From Chytridium lagenaria (taxonomy: Eukaryota > Chytridiomycota > Chytridiomycetes > Chytridiales > Chytridiaceae): a stretch of 64,000 bases of DNA. The notes below the pieces were generated by a model, which saw nothing but the letters and a program-made list of their open reading frames with translations, was not told the DNA's origin and did not search any database. A program made the translations under genes and the position numbers. Every line of letters begins with the position of its first letter. Positions within the stretch are counted from its first letter, which is position 1. Shown here one piece after another: positions 33,331 through 45,311 of this stretch. The stretch is from the NCBI GenBank assembly GCA_025449115.1, contig JAHLKC010000125.1, positions 1 through 64,000 on the forward strand. The letters run 5' to 3'.

Positions 33331-35259
33331 TTACTTTTTTTTCACCTCCCTCTTCACAGCTCGTCTCTCCTTTGCAGTCAGTCCATCGTCCTCAACTGCT
33401 TCCACGGCTTTCAAAGGCACCTTTGCTGCTTCTACCGCTGCCGCGCGTTTCATTTTAAGCGTCTGCTGACTACGCGAGGCTTGTTCAGACGCGAGTTTAG
33501 CAATGTCGACAGGGACGTAGCGTGGGGCGGGCATGTTAAGGTGGGGATTGCGGAAGAGACCGGTGGAGTTGGGTCTATAGGGTCGTTGTTAATGGGTTAT
33601 GGGTCTTGTCGGCGGATGTGGAGATAAAGTCTGGACAAAACGTTAGCATGAGACCAAAAGTTCATATTGAATTAAAGGGAGATGGAAGATAGTGATGCCC
33701 ATGACATCTAACCTGGGATGACGGCTTTTGTGACGGGTGCAGGTTCAAATTCTTTCGCGTCGACAGAGATCACTCTCCTGGTTCCGAGATCTAGTGTGAT
33801 CACACGGCGACGTCGTTGGTCTTCCTCCTTTTTCCTTTGTTCTTGTGCCTTTTTCAATGCAAGAGCACGCTCCTCGGGTGTAAGCCATATGTTACTGGAA
33901 TCGTTCGAATAATCGAAATCACTGGCGGTATCTAATATAAACATTTAGAATATTAGAAGAAAACCGGGAAAAGCCACAAGAGTTCATAGCTATAAAACGA
34001 AAGACTAACCATGAACCTTTGACCTAACCGCACTATTCCTCTGATACTCCAGTAGCCTCTCCTTCTGTTCCTGCGCCTTTGTCAAAGCCTCCATATCTTT
34101 ATCACTTAACAACACCGGATAAGAAGCCTCAGAAACTTTCCCAGGTGTCCCAATCGCCTTTGCAGCACTCGGGGGCTGCGCTCCAGCCTTTGACCATACC
34201 GTGATCCAGTGTAAGAATCCTTCGACTTTGATTTCGATAGCTCGTCCATGGCTTCTTTGACTCGGGACGAGCGTTTGTTGGTTTGGACGAGATTGATTTG
34301 TTGAAGTGCGGATTCGACTAGGGTGCCACAGGACGGACACGCACCGGGCCTTCGAGGTTGCTGATAAAGTAGTATTTAAAAATAGCCCCAAAAAGTAATA
34401 AAATGGAATCGACGAACGTTAACGACATAAAAAGAAATTGGAAACTCACCAAATCACTTTCCCACACGTCAAGCAATTCGTCAGTAAACCATGTTTCGCC
34501 GCTACAACATCATTAGGGAACTGTTTCTAAAGCTCCTAGCTCACCCAGACACTCGCAATATGTCCTTCCCTCAAATCCTGTTACATTCCCCACCTTCACA
34601 CCTCCATCGATAAATTCGGCCGTAACAGACGCCGCAGCTTTTTTTGGCAGCCTGTCTTTCCCTCTTCAACGCCTTCCTCATCTCCTTATCAATAAGGTCC
34701 TCCGCTTCCTCTTTTACATCGCTCCCATCAATCCTCGCTTCCTTAACGGCCGGTTTCGGTACCTTCTTCTTCCTACACCCGTTTATTAAAAATCCGTAAG
34801 GGAGCCCCTAGAAATCCCCTTACCCTCCATAAAGTATACATCTTCTTCGTTGCTTTTTTTATACACATTCTTCTCATCTTTCCATTGTTTTGGAGATGCA
34901 GGCGCCTTCGTAGGTTGGGCCTTTGCAGGTTGCGCTTTTGCTTGCGCCTTCCGATTCGGGCTCTACGATGTATCAATAGAGACAATACTGACGACGCACT
35001 TACAGCGTTATTCCTCTCTGCATCACTAGGAAACCTTTTCTCCATAAACTGGCTCACAAAGTCAAACGACTCTCCCCCATCTCCATAAATCCCTAATAAA
35101 ACGTAAATGAATATATACACGATTGTGGCATACGATCAAGTATGATGACGCCTCTTCCTTTGACAGCGTCATCACATATTCCACCATCTGTTTTGCATCC
35201 TCATTGGAAAGCTGGAGGAGCGCTACGATACGTTGTTGAGCCCAAATTTCCATTTGCAT
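33331..35259 (-). CDS. RQT4: TRIP4/ASC-1 homologue (Rqt4-like), ribosome quality control trigger component
   Basis: Start ATG 35259 (MQMEIWAQQRIVALL), with an N-terminal helical domain (LSNEDAKQMVEYVMTLSKEE, SFDFVSQFMEKRFP). The zinc finger block runs EGRTYCECLG, KHGLLTNCLTCGKVI, then PGACPSCGTLVES, as in the C2HC5 finger of TRIP4. The middle region AQEQKERLLEYQRNSAVRSK, DTASDFDYSNDSSNIWLTPE and VITLDLGTRRVI closely follows TRIP4 in order. In yeast Rqt4 and human TRIP4 act with Slh1/ASCC3 to split collided ribosomes. The C-terminal ASCH domain of animal TRIP4 is missing; the protein ends in a basic tail (KERRAVKREVKKK). Many short introns and some frame changes (about 33560, 34200). Confidence 0.82.
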
Positions 35260-35502
35260 GTTGAAAAAAATGTAGGCGCAGTCATGCACATTGGATGGAC
35301 ATGAGATTTGAAAGAAAATATAAACCAAGTGCAAAGTCTTCAAAGAATGCTTATTACATGGGGTCTCTTTCTTTATTATACCAAGAGCTTCAAAAAAGGG
35401 CTGCCGCGAATGCACATAACAACACAAAGGAAAGAGAATGAAACATTGAATGCTTTGATGCGCCCACACACAAAATCAAAACAAATATCACGAGATCATC
35501 GC

Positions 35503-36984
35503 TTATGAAGCGGGGTGGCGGAGGAGAGCCTCATTTGTAACCTAGTTTGCAAAAAGCAAGTAGTAAGAGAACGTGAAAGAAGTTGAACAAACCTGAAGCT
35601 CGTCAATCTCGGGGCTGAGCTCAGCAAGAGCCTCGTAAGCCTCTTTGAAGTAGGCCAATTGAGTGGCAACAAGGTCGGCCAAATTCTTAAGAGGCTCGGG
35701 GCTCTCAACGACAAGAGTCCTATAATCCAAAGAAAAATGTGAGTCAAAGCCAAAGCAAAAAGATAACAAACGAACGGTCCGAAGCGAAAAGATAATAATG
35801 GCAACACGTGATATCCACAGAAAATACAAACATTTTGGACATAGCATCGTCAACAGCGGCAACGAACTCATCCTCGGTCGCCTCCATCTCCGCACGGGCG
35901 GCCTCTTCCCTCTCAGGTCTGGCAGTCTTTAAGCGGGCCCTCGCAGCATCGTAGTTCAAGCGAGCAGCCTGGACGTGCCTGCGAGCTTTCTAAAGAAAAG
36001 TTAGCGACTAAATACTTTAACAAGAATGAAAAATTATGGAGACGCACCATGGCGTGGGCAATGGTCTGGTTAAGAGTAGTGGTAAAGGGCTGGTGGAACT
36101 TCGCGGTGGCATCGTTGTCCTAAAAAAATCAAGTCAGCATATTATAGGAAGGTTAAGTAAATTAAAAGGCCAGAACTAGTTTACACACCAACTTCAACCG
36201 AGCGTTCCCAACACGTTCGTGAATGGTTGAGAAACGACGAAGAGCAGCGCCTATCCATGTGTAAATACTTCATTAACTCAACAACAAGATACGCACCAAG
36301 TGGCTCCTCAGTCCCAATCGCCTCAGCATTGCCACTGGCCGCCTTGGCGAAGGCGTGAGACAGGGATCGCGGGATCTCCTCCTTGGAAACAACGGGGGCG
36401 GCACCAGTCAGGGTGTTGACCCTGTCCGAGATGTTGGTTGCAAAATCGTAGGCGGTTTCACTGAGAAGGGGTTCATAGTCGTAATGGCTCTTGGTGTAGT
36501 TGACGGACACCTTTAGGAGGGACTCATGAAGGCCCTTGATCCTGTCCACTTTCTGTTCAAAAAAATAAGTAGATAACCTTTGGATGATGATGTAATGACC
36601 TCCTCAAGTTCGCGGTACTTTGCGGGAAGTTCGGTGATATCAGCTGCAGCCACAGAGCCAATCCTCTCCTTGGCGTACTTTATGTGCCAAAAAGGAAAGC
36701 AAATAGAATTAGCTTCGGGAAAACGTCATGAACAGCCGTATACAAAAAATAAAAGTCACAGACGAATGCGATCTATGCATTCCAGTCTGAGTCGGCTTTA
36801 AGCTCAGCCGAACTCGGACGGCGCAGAATACCATGGATGCTTTCGCGATCATTACCTGAGACACCTGCGAGAAACCTTTCGCAGCCTGAGCACCAAGAGG
36901 CTTCAGCTTCTCAGCAAATCCATTGAAGACGCTGGTGATCTGCGAGGCCGTCGAGGCAGAGTTAGCGGCAGTAGGCGTTGTCAT
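35503..36984 (-). CDS. GVP36: BAR domain protein, Gvp36-like
   Basis: Eight exons (minus strand, 5' to 3'): 36856-36984, 36600-36677, 36297-36552, 36189-36250, 36048-36119, 35832-35989, 35593-35719, 35503-35541; all phases fit with no frame break. The product has FNGFAEKLKPLGAQAAKGFS, ERIGSVAAADITELPAKYRE, KVDRIKGLHESLL, YDYEPLLSE, the PLGAALRRF region, KARRHVQAARLNYDAAR and a C-terminal helix VATQLAYFKEAYEALAEL. This order matches the fungal Gvp36 BAR family, membrane-curving proteins of Golgi and endocytic traffic. Strong codon bias suggests high expression. Confidence 0.88.
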
Positions 36985-37125
36985 CTTTGCTAGGCTTCAA
37001 TGAAACTTTTGTGTTGTGTGACACCTCACCAAGGTATCTCGGAACTCGCAATATATAAGGGGTTTGCGACAATGCGCAAGGGTATAGATTTATTTAATTC
37101 ACGAAGCAAGCATTCTACCTAGAAA

Positions 37126-39642
37126 TTATTGGGGTGGCAACTCGGATCTGCATATCGGGCACTGCGAAATTTGAATTAAAGGCGCGTAACGTTGCTGTAA
37201 ATAATTACCTCAAACTTCACTTCCATCCACTTCTCCAAACAAGCTGTATGAAACAGATGCTGGCACGGCGTGACCATGTACGTACGTCGAATTATCTGTG
37301 GCGATATTTTCTCCAATCCTTTGGGAAAAACTGTCCCAAAGCAAATTGCGCAATCATAGCTTGTGCGAAGAAGACCATTAACTTCCTGCACGTCCTTGGT
37401 TTTGCTGGCGTCGGATTTAAAATCTTCTTTCGAAGTTTCTTGAGCTTTTGCTTGCGGGCGGTTAGAAGCCGCCATTATTTCCGCTAGAGACAAAAACGGA
37501 TGGTAATCATGCCGCTGAGGATAAAACTAAAATTGAATGAAGTATTAATGTTTAACATACAGAAAAATAAAATCGAAATAATTAAATCAGCGGACGGAAA
37601 ATATCACCATCTCAGGCACGAACGATCTAGGTCCCCATTTGTCTTGCATCCGAAGCACAAAGACCTGCCCCGCCATCCATATCACAAATATACAGACACT
37701 AATCCAGCTGGTCTCCCCAAAATTAATTATGTTCCGAGGACAACCATAAAAGTATAACGGAATCATAAGCTTTGCAAAAGTTATGCCGTATATATATTCC
37801 GGGAGAAATGCACGTTTTGAATTCCTTTTTACGTTGCTAATAAAGGCATCAGAGAGATTACGCATACAATATTTACCTTGCGATCTGTGGTATCCAAAAT
37901 GAGTACATGATAAGTCCAGTAATGTTAACCAGAATAGGTGACATTGTCCCAAATTGATAGAAAAATAGTACACCAACAAAAAGATATGTGCCTATTTCCA
38001 AAATTTTAAGACAATTACAAAAGAAGTGAGGACACTTACAAAACGGGAGTACATAATTCCAATAACGGTTTCATCTGAATCTCGCCTCTGTGCCCGAGAT
38101 ATTTCAAGAACATAGCGCATCTCAAACACCGAAAATATAATGAATTTAAAGAAAGAAGCTGTGATAAAAGGTAGAAAAAGATGTTCTTGTGTTCATATAA
38201 GTCTAATGCTTAATAACATCAATAGATGTACGTACGCACTGTGCCGCCGGCGGCAAAATGAAGCATGCATAAGTATGCGTCTACAACGGTCTGCATTCCA
38301 ATAGTAACTACTGATACTTTCGAGAGAGCCTGCAAGTGATATCAACATATTGCAATAAACTGCTCTTTGCTACCGATTGCGTGGTTGTGTACTCCATCTG
38401 CTTGACCGTAAAATATAGCTCAATCCAGGAGGTTACCCAAACAAGCAAGCTATAAAGCAACGCTTTCTCATAGAAAGTTTCAATGAGCAGGCCTCTTAGA
38501 TTACGAGCTCTTAGAAGAATATGGCAATCCGGCGAAAAGACAAGGGCATCAGAATAAAGTTGTGGTAGCGGTGTTTCCATATCTTATGGCTGGTCAGCAT
38601 ACATCAGTCAGATCTTGAATAACCTTCTTCCGCAAATTTTCTTTCTCTCTCCTTATACTTTACTGGAAGAGGGTGAAGTTGCATCACAACAAAAAACTTG
38701 CATAGGTTTTTTGACATCAATGTTTCAACTAGATAATTTTAAAAATTTGTGTAATACTATTATAAACAAACCATCCTCCTTAGCGTCCTCATCGTCTTCC
38801 ATTCTTTCTTTCAAATAGCTTGTGTATTCTGCGGCAACGGCCCTTGTTAAATTTTTAGCCACATCGAACGCATCTTGGTCCATCATCATTTCAGGTATAT
38901 CCAAAAGTCCTGATGAATTACTACATCATGTATTATTAAGAACGATCTATAACTCTTGAGCTTACCCATTTGCAACGCCAGTCAGCCAAATTGTCCCATT
39001 TTTTAAAAAATGAGCACCCCGCAAACCAACAATTAATCGTTGCGAAGATACAAAGCTCCTTCCCTTGAATCGCAAATGCCCTTCCATATATCTGACATCT
39101 TCGACCGCATGTGGCGTGACATTCGAATGTAAGTGTATCCCGATAAGAGCAGTTTTTCTAAATTGAATGCCTCCTCTGATAATTTTAAGAGCAGAGGCAT
39201 TAAGACCCTCATACTGATCGGGCTCCAACAAATTCCCCGATACTCTTCCTATAAAATATATTAACTACCATTCATAAACCTGCTCAGTACCTTTAAACAT
39301 TCCAGTAATGTTATGATAAAATGATACATTTCGCCCATCTAATTTATGTATACCCAGGAGTTCCGAAATATGTGACTTTGTTGGAAGTAGCTCATTCCTC
39401 TTGTCCAAAATGAATCGTAATTATTAGCAATAACTTTACCTTGTTAAAAAATGTCAGGTTCTCTAGTTTACTAGTCTCATTGACATGATGATTTAAGAGC
39501 CATTTCGCTGGAATCGACTGATTTCCCCCAGGATCCAGAACATGCTGTGAAGCGCATGAGTATTTCAGCTATTACTTCAATAATTGTGACATACTAAAAG
39601 TAAAAATACGCCCCAGAAGAACAATACGGTCCGCGAAGACAT
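37126..39642 (-). CDS. TUL1: Golgi/endosomal RING E3 ubiquitin ligase, Dsc1/Tul1
   Basis: The ATG at 39642 gives a signal peptide (MSSRTVLFFWGVFLLL). A lumenal domain with N-glycosylation sites and LEPDQYEGLNASALKIIRGG, YMEGHLRFKGRSF and FLKNGTIWLTGVANG is followed by several membrane spans (for example MLIPLYFYGCPRNIINF, SWISVCIFVIWMAGQVFVL, QDKWGPRSFVP). It ends in a RING finger: DCAICFGTV, MVTPCQHLFHTACLEKWMEV, then after an intron CPICRSELPP. This architecture is that of Tul1/Dsc1, the E3 of the Dsc complex that degrades orphan or mis-sorted membrane proteins and, in some fungi, activates SREBP. About ten short introns. The next gene, MED20, ends only 107 bp upstream on the same strand. 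Confidence 0.88.
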
Positions 39643-39749
39643 TGGCCTCCTCCGTCTTTCTGACAAGAGTGAGGATTTGGACTTGCTCAAAAGGCAGACA
39701 GACCATTAGCACAGCATGTTACACCAGATTTATTATATGGAGTTGCGAG

Positions 39750-40471
39750 TCATGAAAAAAGCACGGTCAAAATGCGATGCTTTCTCAACAGCCGAATAAA
39801 CTCATAAGCAGCATGCATATCGGGAGTGCAGTCATCTCCAAAGTTAACCTTTTCATTTTTTTGCCTCAGATCGAGTGTCTTAGTGTCAACATCTTTGAAT
39901 AGAGGCACATCACTGAAAAGCTTTTGCATCAAGTTTCGAATGTATTCTTCGCCTTCATCATCTGATTCCGGTATGAAATTAAGAAAAACCTATATTATAG
40001 AGTTCAGAATTCGTTGATTTTTCGATACTCAAACCTCAACTGTAATTCCGCGCGCGACCCCTCCTGCCATGACTGTCCCCAAGCGAATCTCGTAATCAGC
40101 AAAAGAATATATAAATCCCTTATATATCGTCAGTCTTTTTTCTATGAATAACGATATCAAACCTCTGTCCTAATACTTTGCCTTGCCAACCATACAACCT
40201 TAAGCCTTGATAAAATCTGTTCTAAACTCTTGTCCGCCTTGATAACAGAGGCTTCGGATGTCGAGATTATGCATGAATATGCCAGCATGGGTTGTGTCGA
40301 AGGAATCACCAGATACAATGCTTTCGTACTGTCGTTGTCTACAAAGAGTCGACATGTCACCAGCCATGGTCCCGCCAAACGTCCTCGATGAACATTGGTA
40401 AGGCGATTTTGCAAGGCAGATATCGCATCCGCATTCGGATCTGGAAGATAGAGGAATCGACTCCACCCCAT
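39750..40471 (-). CDS. MED20: Mediator subunit 20 (MED20/Srb2)
   Basis: ATG 40471, MGWSRFLYLPDPNADAI. The family features are GPWLVTCRLF, PMLAYSCIISTSEASVIKAD, the motif LSRLKVVWLARQ, IYSFADYEIRLGTVMAGG, VARGITVEVFLNFIPES and LMQKLFSDV, as in Med20 of the Mediator head module, which contacts RNA polymerase II pre-initiation complexes. Introns follow RTE (about 40137-40159) and TVE (about 39989-40033). An A run after the first intron must be one base longer for phase. The gene is divergent from CDC23 with 206 bp between the two start codons. Confidence 0.82.
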
Positions 40472-40677
40472 TTCTCAATCACTTTGGATCCGTCATCGAG
40501 AAATTGGCAAGGAAATGTCACATCCGGACACTCAACAACATCTATTGCAAGCCATCCATGAATGCAATCGGCGTGGACTTTATCAATCCGCCAAATGGTA
40601 ATTCTACATAATGCTACTAGCATACTCACGCCCGCGGTAGGGCTGCAGAAATTCTGAATTCTTTGGGGGATTCAGAC
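40472..40677. promoter_or_regulatory. Shared divergent promoter region MED20/CDC23
   Basis: 206 bp between two start codons on opposite strands, so both promoters must lie here or overlap the genes. On the minus strand an additional open frame (MSESPKEFRISAALPRA at 40678-40624, then ITIWRIDKVHADCIHGW) crosses it in another frame than MED20; see findings. Confidence 0.5.
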
Positions 40678-42466
40678 ATGGATGTGACGGAAGAGCCTCC
40701 ACATCCACTACCAAGTGCGGCTTTCACGACAAAGGAAACAAGACTGTATGCTCTATCTTTTGCATATTTTCAATGCAAAGAGTATGCAAGAGCTGCATAT
40801 GAACTCCGGGACCAAACTCACTCGGATTTGCTTTTTCTCAGATATTATTCATTATACCTGGTACAATTGAACGGTTGATGCTACTTCTTACAATTAACCA
40901 GGCCGGAGAACAAAGCCGTATGGCGGAAGATTTAGGTTTTTATGATCTTTTGATTTTAGCTTATTTATTTACAGAAGAAAATCCACAGTTGCTTGTAATT
41001 AACAAGGATTTATCGCAATTATACGAAAGCAATCAGATGGACGCCTTTCTATTGTATCTGTAAGAAATTTTACTGGTGGCTACTATATTATGGACAGATA
41101 TTCCATGGTATGCAATAATATGAAAAGGAGTGAAGATGCTTTTAAGTTTGCGATCGAGTCCATCAATTTATATCCGTACAATTGGAGCGCATGGCTAGAG
41201 CTATCTTCTTGCATTGAGCAACGTCAAACTGTGTGTATTGCAATACGTTGTCTACTAACACACATTAAGCTTCTCATGGAGCATCATCGCATGCCCAAGA
41301 CTTTCACAAAGGATCTTTTCCTTCTTTACTCATATGTTTCACTGGCTGCACCGGAATATGAGGTTGCAAAGATACTCTCGGGAATGAATGCTAGTTTCCT
41401 TAAAAGCTCTTTTGTAAAGCTTCAGAAGGCTCTTATGTATTTTTATCTCCGAGGTGGTGTATTTTTTTAGTTTGCAAGCTAATTTGTTTTTCTCTAGATT
41501 TTGAATCTAGTCAACATATATTCCGCGAGTTGTTCGAAGATCCATATACTTTGGAACATGCTGATGACTATTCGCATGTCTTGTTCGTACAGGAAAACCG
41601 CTCCGAGCTGTGTGCCCTAGCGCATCGATGTAACAAAATTAATAAGTTTAAGCCAGAGACTTGTGCAGTTATTGGTACATGCTTTTACATTGTTAGCCTA
41701 ATTATTCACTAGGAAATTACTATGGTTTAATCGGTGAGGGCGAGAAAGCAATAACGTACTTTCGTCGAGGAGCAAAGTTAAACCCAAAGAATAGCACATT
41801 TTACACGTTGATCGGGCATGAATACCTACAACTTCGAAACACACCAGCAGCGATAGAGGCATACCGGAAAGCAACAGGTCTAGCTGATTGTGAAATATAG
41901 CTCACAATGATAGATAGAAATAGTAGAGACTTTAAAGCCTGGTTTAATTTAGGACACAGCTATGAGTTGCTCCGCCTGTACTACTACAGCCACTTTTACT
42001 TCCAAAAGGCCGCTGCTTTACAGCCTTACGACTCTAGAGTTTGGCAAGCGCTTGGTGGATGTTATGAGAAGTTGGGCCGCGATGACGACGCGGTTAGATC
42101 TTATAAGCGTGCGCTCGAAACAGCAAATAGCAAAGATTTTAGCTATCAAGAAACTTTGATGGCTTTAGCGAGAGTATTTAAAAAGTCAACTGGCGAAGCT
42201 GCTGTGGAAAATGCATATTGTTATTATGAGATGGCCTTCAAAAACTACGTTCACGACCCCGAAAAAGTAAGTTTTGTCAAAGTTATGTAAATCTTACCAA
42301 TTTATGTAAGATCAATGATATTATCGAAATATCGACATTTTTGTCAAGGTGTGAGCTTGAAAAAGGCAATTTTGAAAAAGCAACAAAATATTTGGAGCAT
42401 ATAAAGGAAAAGGCAGAAGGGAAAGCGTTGGAAGCAGAAATTGCGCGCGCGAGAATGAATGTGTAA
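40678..42466 (+). CDS. CDC23: Anaphase-promoting complex subunit CDC23/APC8 (TPR protein)
   Basis: ATG 40678. The N-terminal APC8 domain reads TKETRLYALSFAYFQCKEYA, FLRYYSLYL, then after a 41-nt intron (40861-40901) AGEQSRMAEDLG. Next come MDAFLLYLYSMVCNNMKRSE and ESINLYPYNWSAWLELSSC, the APC8 hallmark. TPRs follow: GLIGEGEKAITYFRRGAKLN, STFYTLIGHEYLQLRNTPAA, AIEAYRKAT, a 36-nt intron (41878-41913), DRNSRDFKAWFNLGHSYELL, DSRVWQALGGCYEKLGRDDD, and a final helical repeat. The APC/C ubiquitinates cyclins and securin; CDC23 is a scaffold TPR subunit. Stop TAA 42464-42466. Without the 36-nt intron an in-frame TAG would interrupt the reading, so that intron is required. Confidence 0.92.
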
Positions 42467-42644
42467 GAATGGGAGTGCGTCGCAGAGGGTTGGGGAGGTC
42501 CAGGGTTTTTTTTAAATTATTTATTTGTTTTGCTTTGGCAAGTGTAGCTTGGTCAATTTGAAAAAAAAAGCTGTTGAAGACCCGTTCTCAAATTCCGATA
42601 TTACAAAAATTTTGGTTTTCAGACAAACGAAGAAAAGTAGCCAA

Positions 42645-44513
42645 GATGCAGCAACCAGTCATTGTCATGAGTGAGGCCTACAACGACGCCATGCAACGAG
42701 ATTAACATGCTTTCTAGATACGAACATGGAGAGGGAGACGGGGAGGAAGGCCCAAATATCAAATATCACCGCCGCAAAGGTAATTTCTTGCGAAGCATTG
42801 GGTTTTTTGTATTGACGGACATCACAGACTGTGGCGGACATCATTCGTACATGCTTGGGGCCCCGCGCAATGCTGAAAATGCTTCTCGACCCCATGGGAG
42901 GCATCGTCCTGACCAACGATGGCAATGCTATTCTTCGTGAGTGTGAGGTTGCTCACCCTGCCGCGAAGTCGATGATTGAGCTGTCGAGGACTCAGGACGA
43001 GGAAGTGGGAGATGGAACCACCTCAGTTATTATCTTGGGTAATTGCTCTAAATTTCGAGAAAGCAGGTGCTTACTTTTTTACAGCGGTGAGGTTCTTGCC
43101 TCTGCGCTCCCCTTCCTGGAAAGAAAAATTCACCCCATTACCATTATCGGAGCATTCAAGCGTGCCCTTGATGACAGCTTAAAGTTTTTGAACGAGTTGT
43201 CCATCCCAGTGAATGTTAATGACAAGACTGAGATGCTTCACCTCATTAAGTCAACCATCGGAACCAAATTCGTTTCTCAATGGAGTGACCTTATGTGCGG
43301 ACTGGCCTACGACGCTGTCAAATGCGTCGTTCGGGAAGAGAATGGAAAGAAGGAGATTGACATTAAACGTTATGCTCGTGTTGAGAAGATTCCTGGAGGT
43401 GAGATTGAGCAGTCGTGCGTGCTTGACGGCATTATGGTGAACAAGGATGTCACCCACCCTAAGATGCGGAGGAAAATTGAAAACCCCCGCGTTGTTCTTT
43501 TGGATTGCCCGCTTGAGTACAAGAAGGGAGAGTCACAAACCAATGTGGAGGTGACGGATGAGTCTCACTGGTCGAGACTTTTGGAAATTGAGGAGGAACA
43601 GGTTAAGGAGCTATGCGACCACATCATCAAGGTCAAGCCTGACCTCGTCTTCACTGAGAAGGGTGTTTCAGGTATGCATCCTATCTTTATTTCAATGTTG
43701 AACAATATATAGATCTCGCTCAGCACTACCTCATGAAAGCCAACATTACCGCTATTCGCCGGGTCCGCAAGACCGACAACCACAGAATATCGAGGGCTAC
43801 CGGTGCAGTTATCGTGAACCGAGTTGAGGACCTTAAGATGGATGACGTGGGCACCAGGTGCGGCCTCTTTGAGGTGCGCAAGATTGGCGACGAGTACTTC
43901 ACCTACCTTGAGAAGTGTCAGGACCCCAAAGCTTGCACTATTATCTTGAGGGGTCCTTCCAAAGATGTCCTTAACGAGATTGAGCGTAACCTCCAGGATG
44001 CCATGTGCGTCGCCAGGAATGTCATGTTTGAACCTCGCCTTTGCCCAGGTGGTGGTGCTACTGAAATGGGTCTCAGTGTCATGCTTTCTGCTAAGGCTAA
44101 GTCGCTTTCTGGTGTCGAGCAGTGGCCCTACAAGGCTGTTGCTGACGCTCTTGAGGTTATTCCCCGCACTCTCGTTCAAAACTGTGGTGGTAACGCCATC
44201 AAGACTCTTACTCAGCTTAGGGTGGGTTACTTAACCTCTTTTTTCTGGTGTTTGTTTTGCTGACATTGTCACAGGCAAAACATGCTTCGGGTGATCGCAC
44301 TTGGGGTATTGACGGAACCAAGGGTACCGTTGTTGACATGAAGGAGTACGGAGTGTGGGAGCCCCAGGCAGTGAAGTCTCAGACGATCAAGACTGCCATC
44401 GAATCAGCGTGTCTCCTTTTGCGTGTGGACGACATTGTCTCTGGTATTTCCAAGAAGAGGAGACTGGCGGTGGGCAGCAGCAGCAGCAAGCTCCTGAAGA
44501 TGCCCCGGAAATG
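42645..44513 (+). CDS. CCT3: T-complex protein 1 subunit gamma (CCT3 chaperonin)
   Basis: ATG 42645 (MQQPVIVM), introns 42671-42717 and 42780-42827, then exon 3 with DIIRTCLGPRAMLKMLLDP, GIVLTNDGNAILRE and EVGDGTTSVIIL (ATPase motif GDGTT). Another short intron, PFLERKIHPI, then intron 43672-43711. The apical part carries KANITAIRRVRKTDNHRISR and the C-terminal half CPGGGATEMGLSV, GGNAIKTLTQLR, VDMKEYGVWEPQAVKSQTIK, LLLRVDDIVSG. The TRiC/CCT ring folds actin and tubulin. One base is missing where exon 3 joins GEVLASALPF (about 43034-43084), and the last 20 codons may be frame-shifted (an alternative tail GGGQQQQQAPEDAPEM fits the family better). Strong codon bias. Confidence 0.95.
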
Positions 44514-44648
44514 ATTGTGAGGATATTTTGGTCTCTAATTATGGTATTAACGCAATCTTATAGGAGCAGGAGTAATTTGTGGCTGTTTCTTGTGTGCAGT
44601 GGGGTGCATCCCCCATATTTACTAAGTTTAACAATGAGTGTATATGCA

Positions 44649-45063
44649 TCATGCCAACTCGGTTTCCTTGGCTGCCTTTTCTTTTGATTTTCTCCGATCT
44701 TCCCACCACATTCCTCCAATAAGCGCTACCATCACAGTTCCTTGAGCCACTAAAAAAGTTTGATGTAAGCCACTACATGCTATGAATATGTATGAAAACC
44801 TACAAACTCTTAGTCTCTGAGAACTTTGGAATATCTTTTTGTCCTTGTTGTAGCTAAATTGCGATGAGTGGGATCACTGATAACTGCGGTCTTACATTCC
44901 CATGGTCATCTGCCACATGGCATACCCTGCAACAGCGAGGCCTTTTAAATGTGTGAGTTGGGGAGTATGATTTATGATGACACTTACCAGGGAAGACAAA
45001 AGGGTTTTCCAAACTCCTCCGCTTAAACTAATTTCCTCAGAGAATTAGCATCGAATCAGCCAT
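44649..45063 (-). CDS. HIG1-domain mitochondrial protein (Rcf1/HIGD-like)
   Basis: A small multi-exon gene that is easy to miss. On the minus strand the exons read SLENPFVFPG, LAVAGYAMWQMTMG, IYNKDKKIFQSSQRLRVLAQ and GTVMVALIGGMWWEDRRKSK, ending KETELA with TGA at 44649-44651. The two hydrophobic helices with the RLRVLAQG motif between them define HIG1 proteins, which associate with respiratory supercomplexes III/IV in the inner mitochondrial membrane. The probable start is ATG 45063 (MADS..), joined to the rest through a region where the frame is unclear (45010-45060). Three introns of about 40-55 nt. It is convergent with CCT3. Confidence 0.7.
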
Positions 45064-45311
45064 TTGTTTTAATCTTCTCATTTTCGATGTATCATGTCCA
45101 TGTCAAGGAATCGGCGCATAACTTCCTTTTCCGAGCCATATCTCACAGTTCATACTTACTTTGTCCCAGAAAGTCTCTCCCATTGCAAGAATGTCACTGT
45201 GTCACGTGATCTGGTTCTCTTTTTATATTGGCTTTTCTTTTTTTGGTTTTTCGAGCATCAAGCTTAACAAAAATACGTCTGTAATATTTTATAAACTATT
45301 GTTTAATTTGC

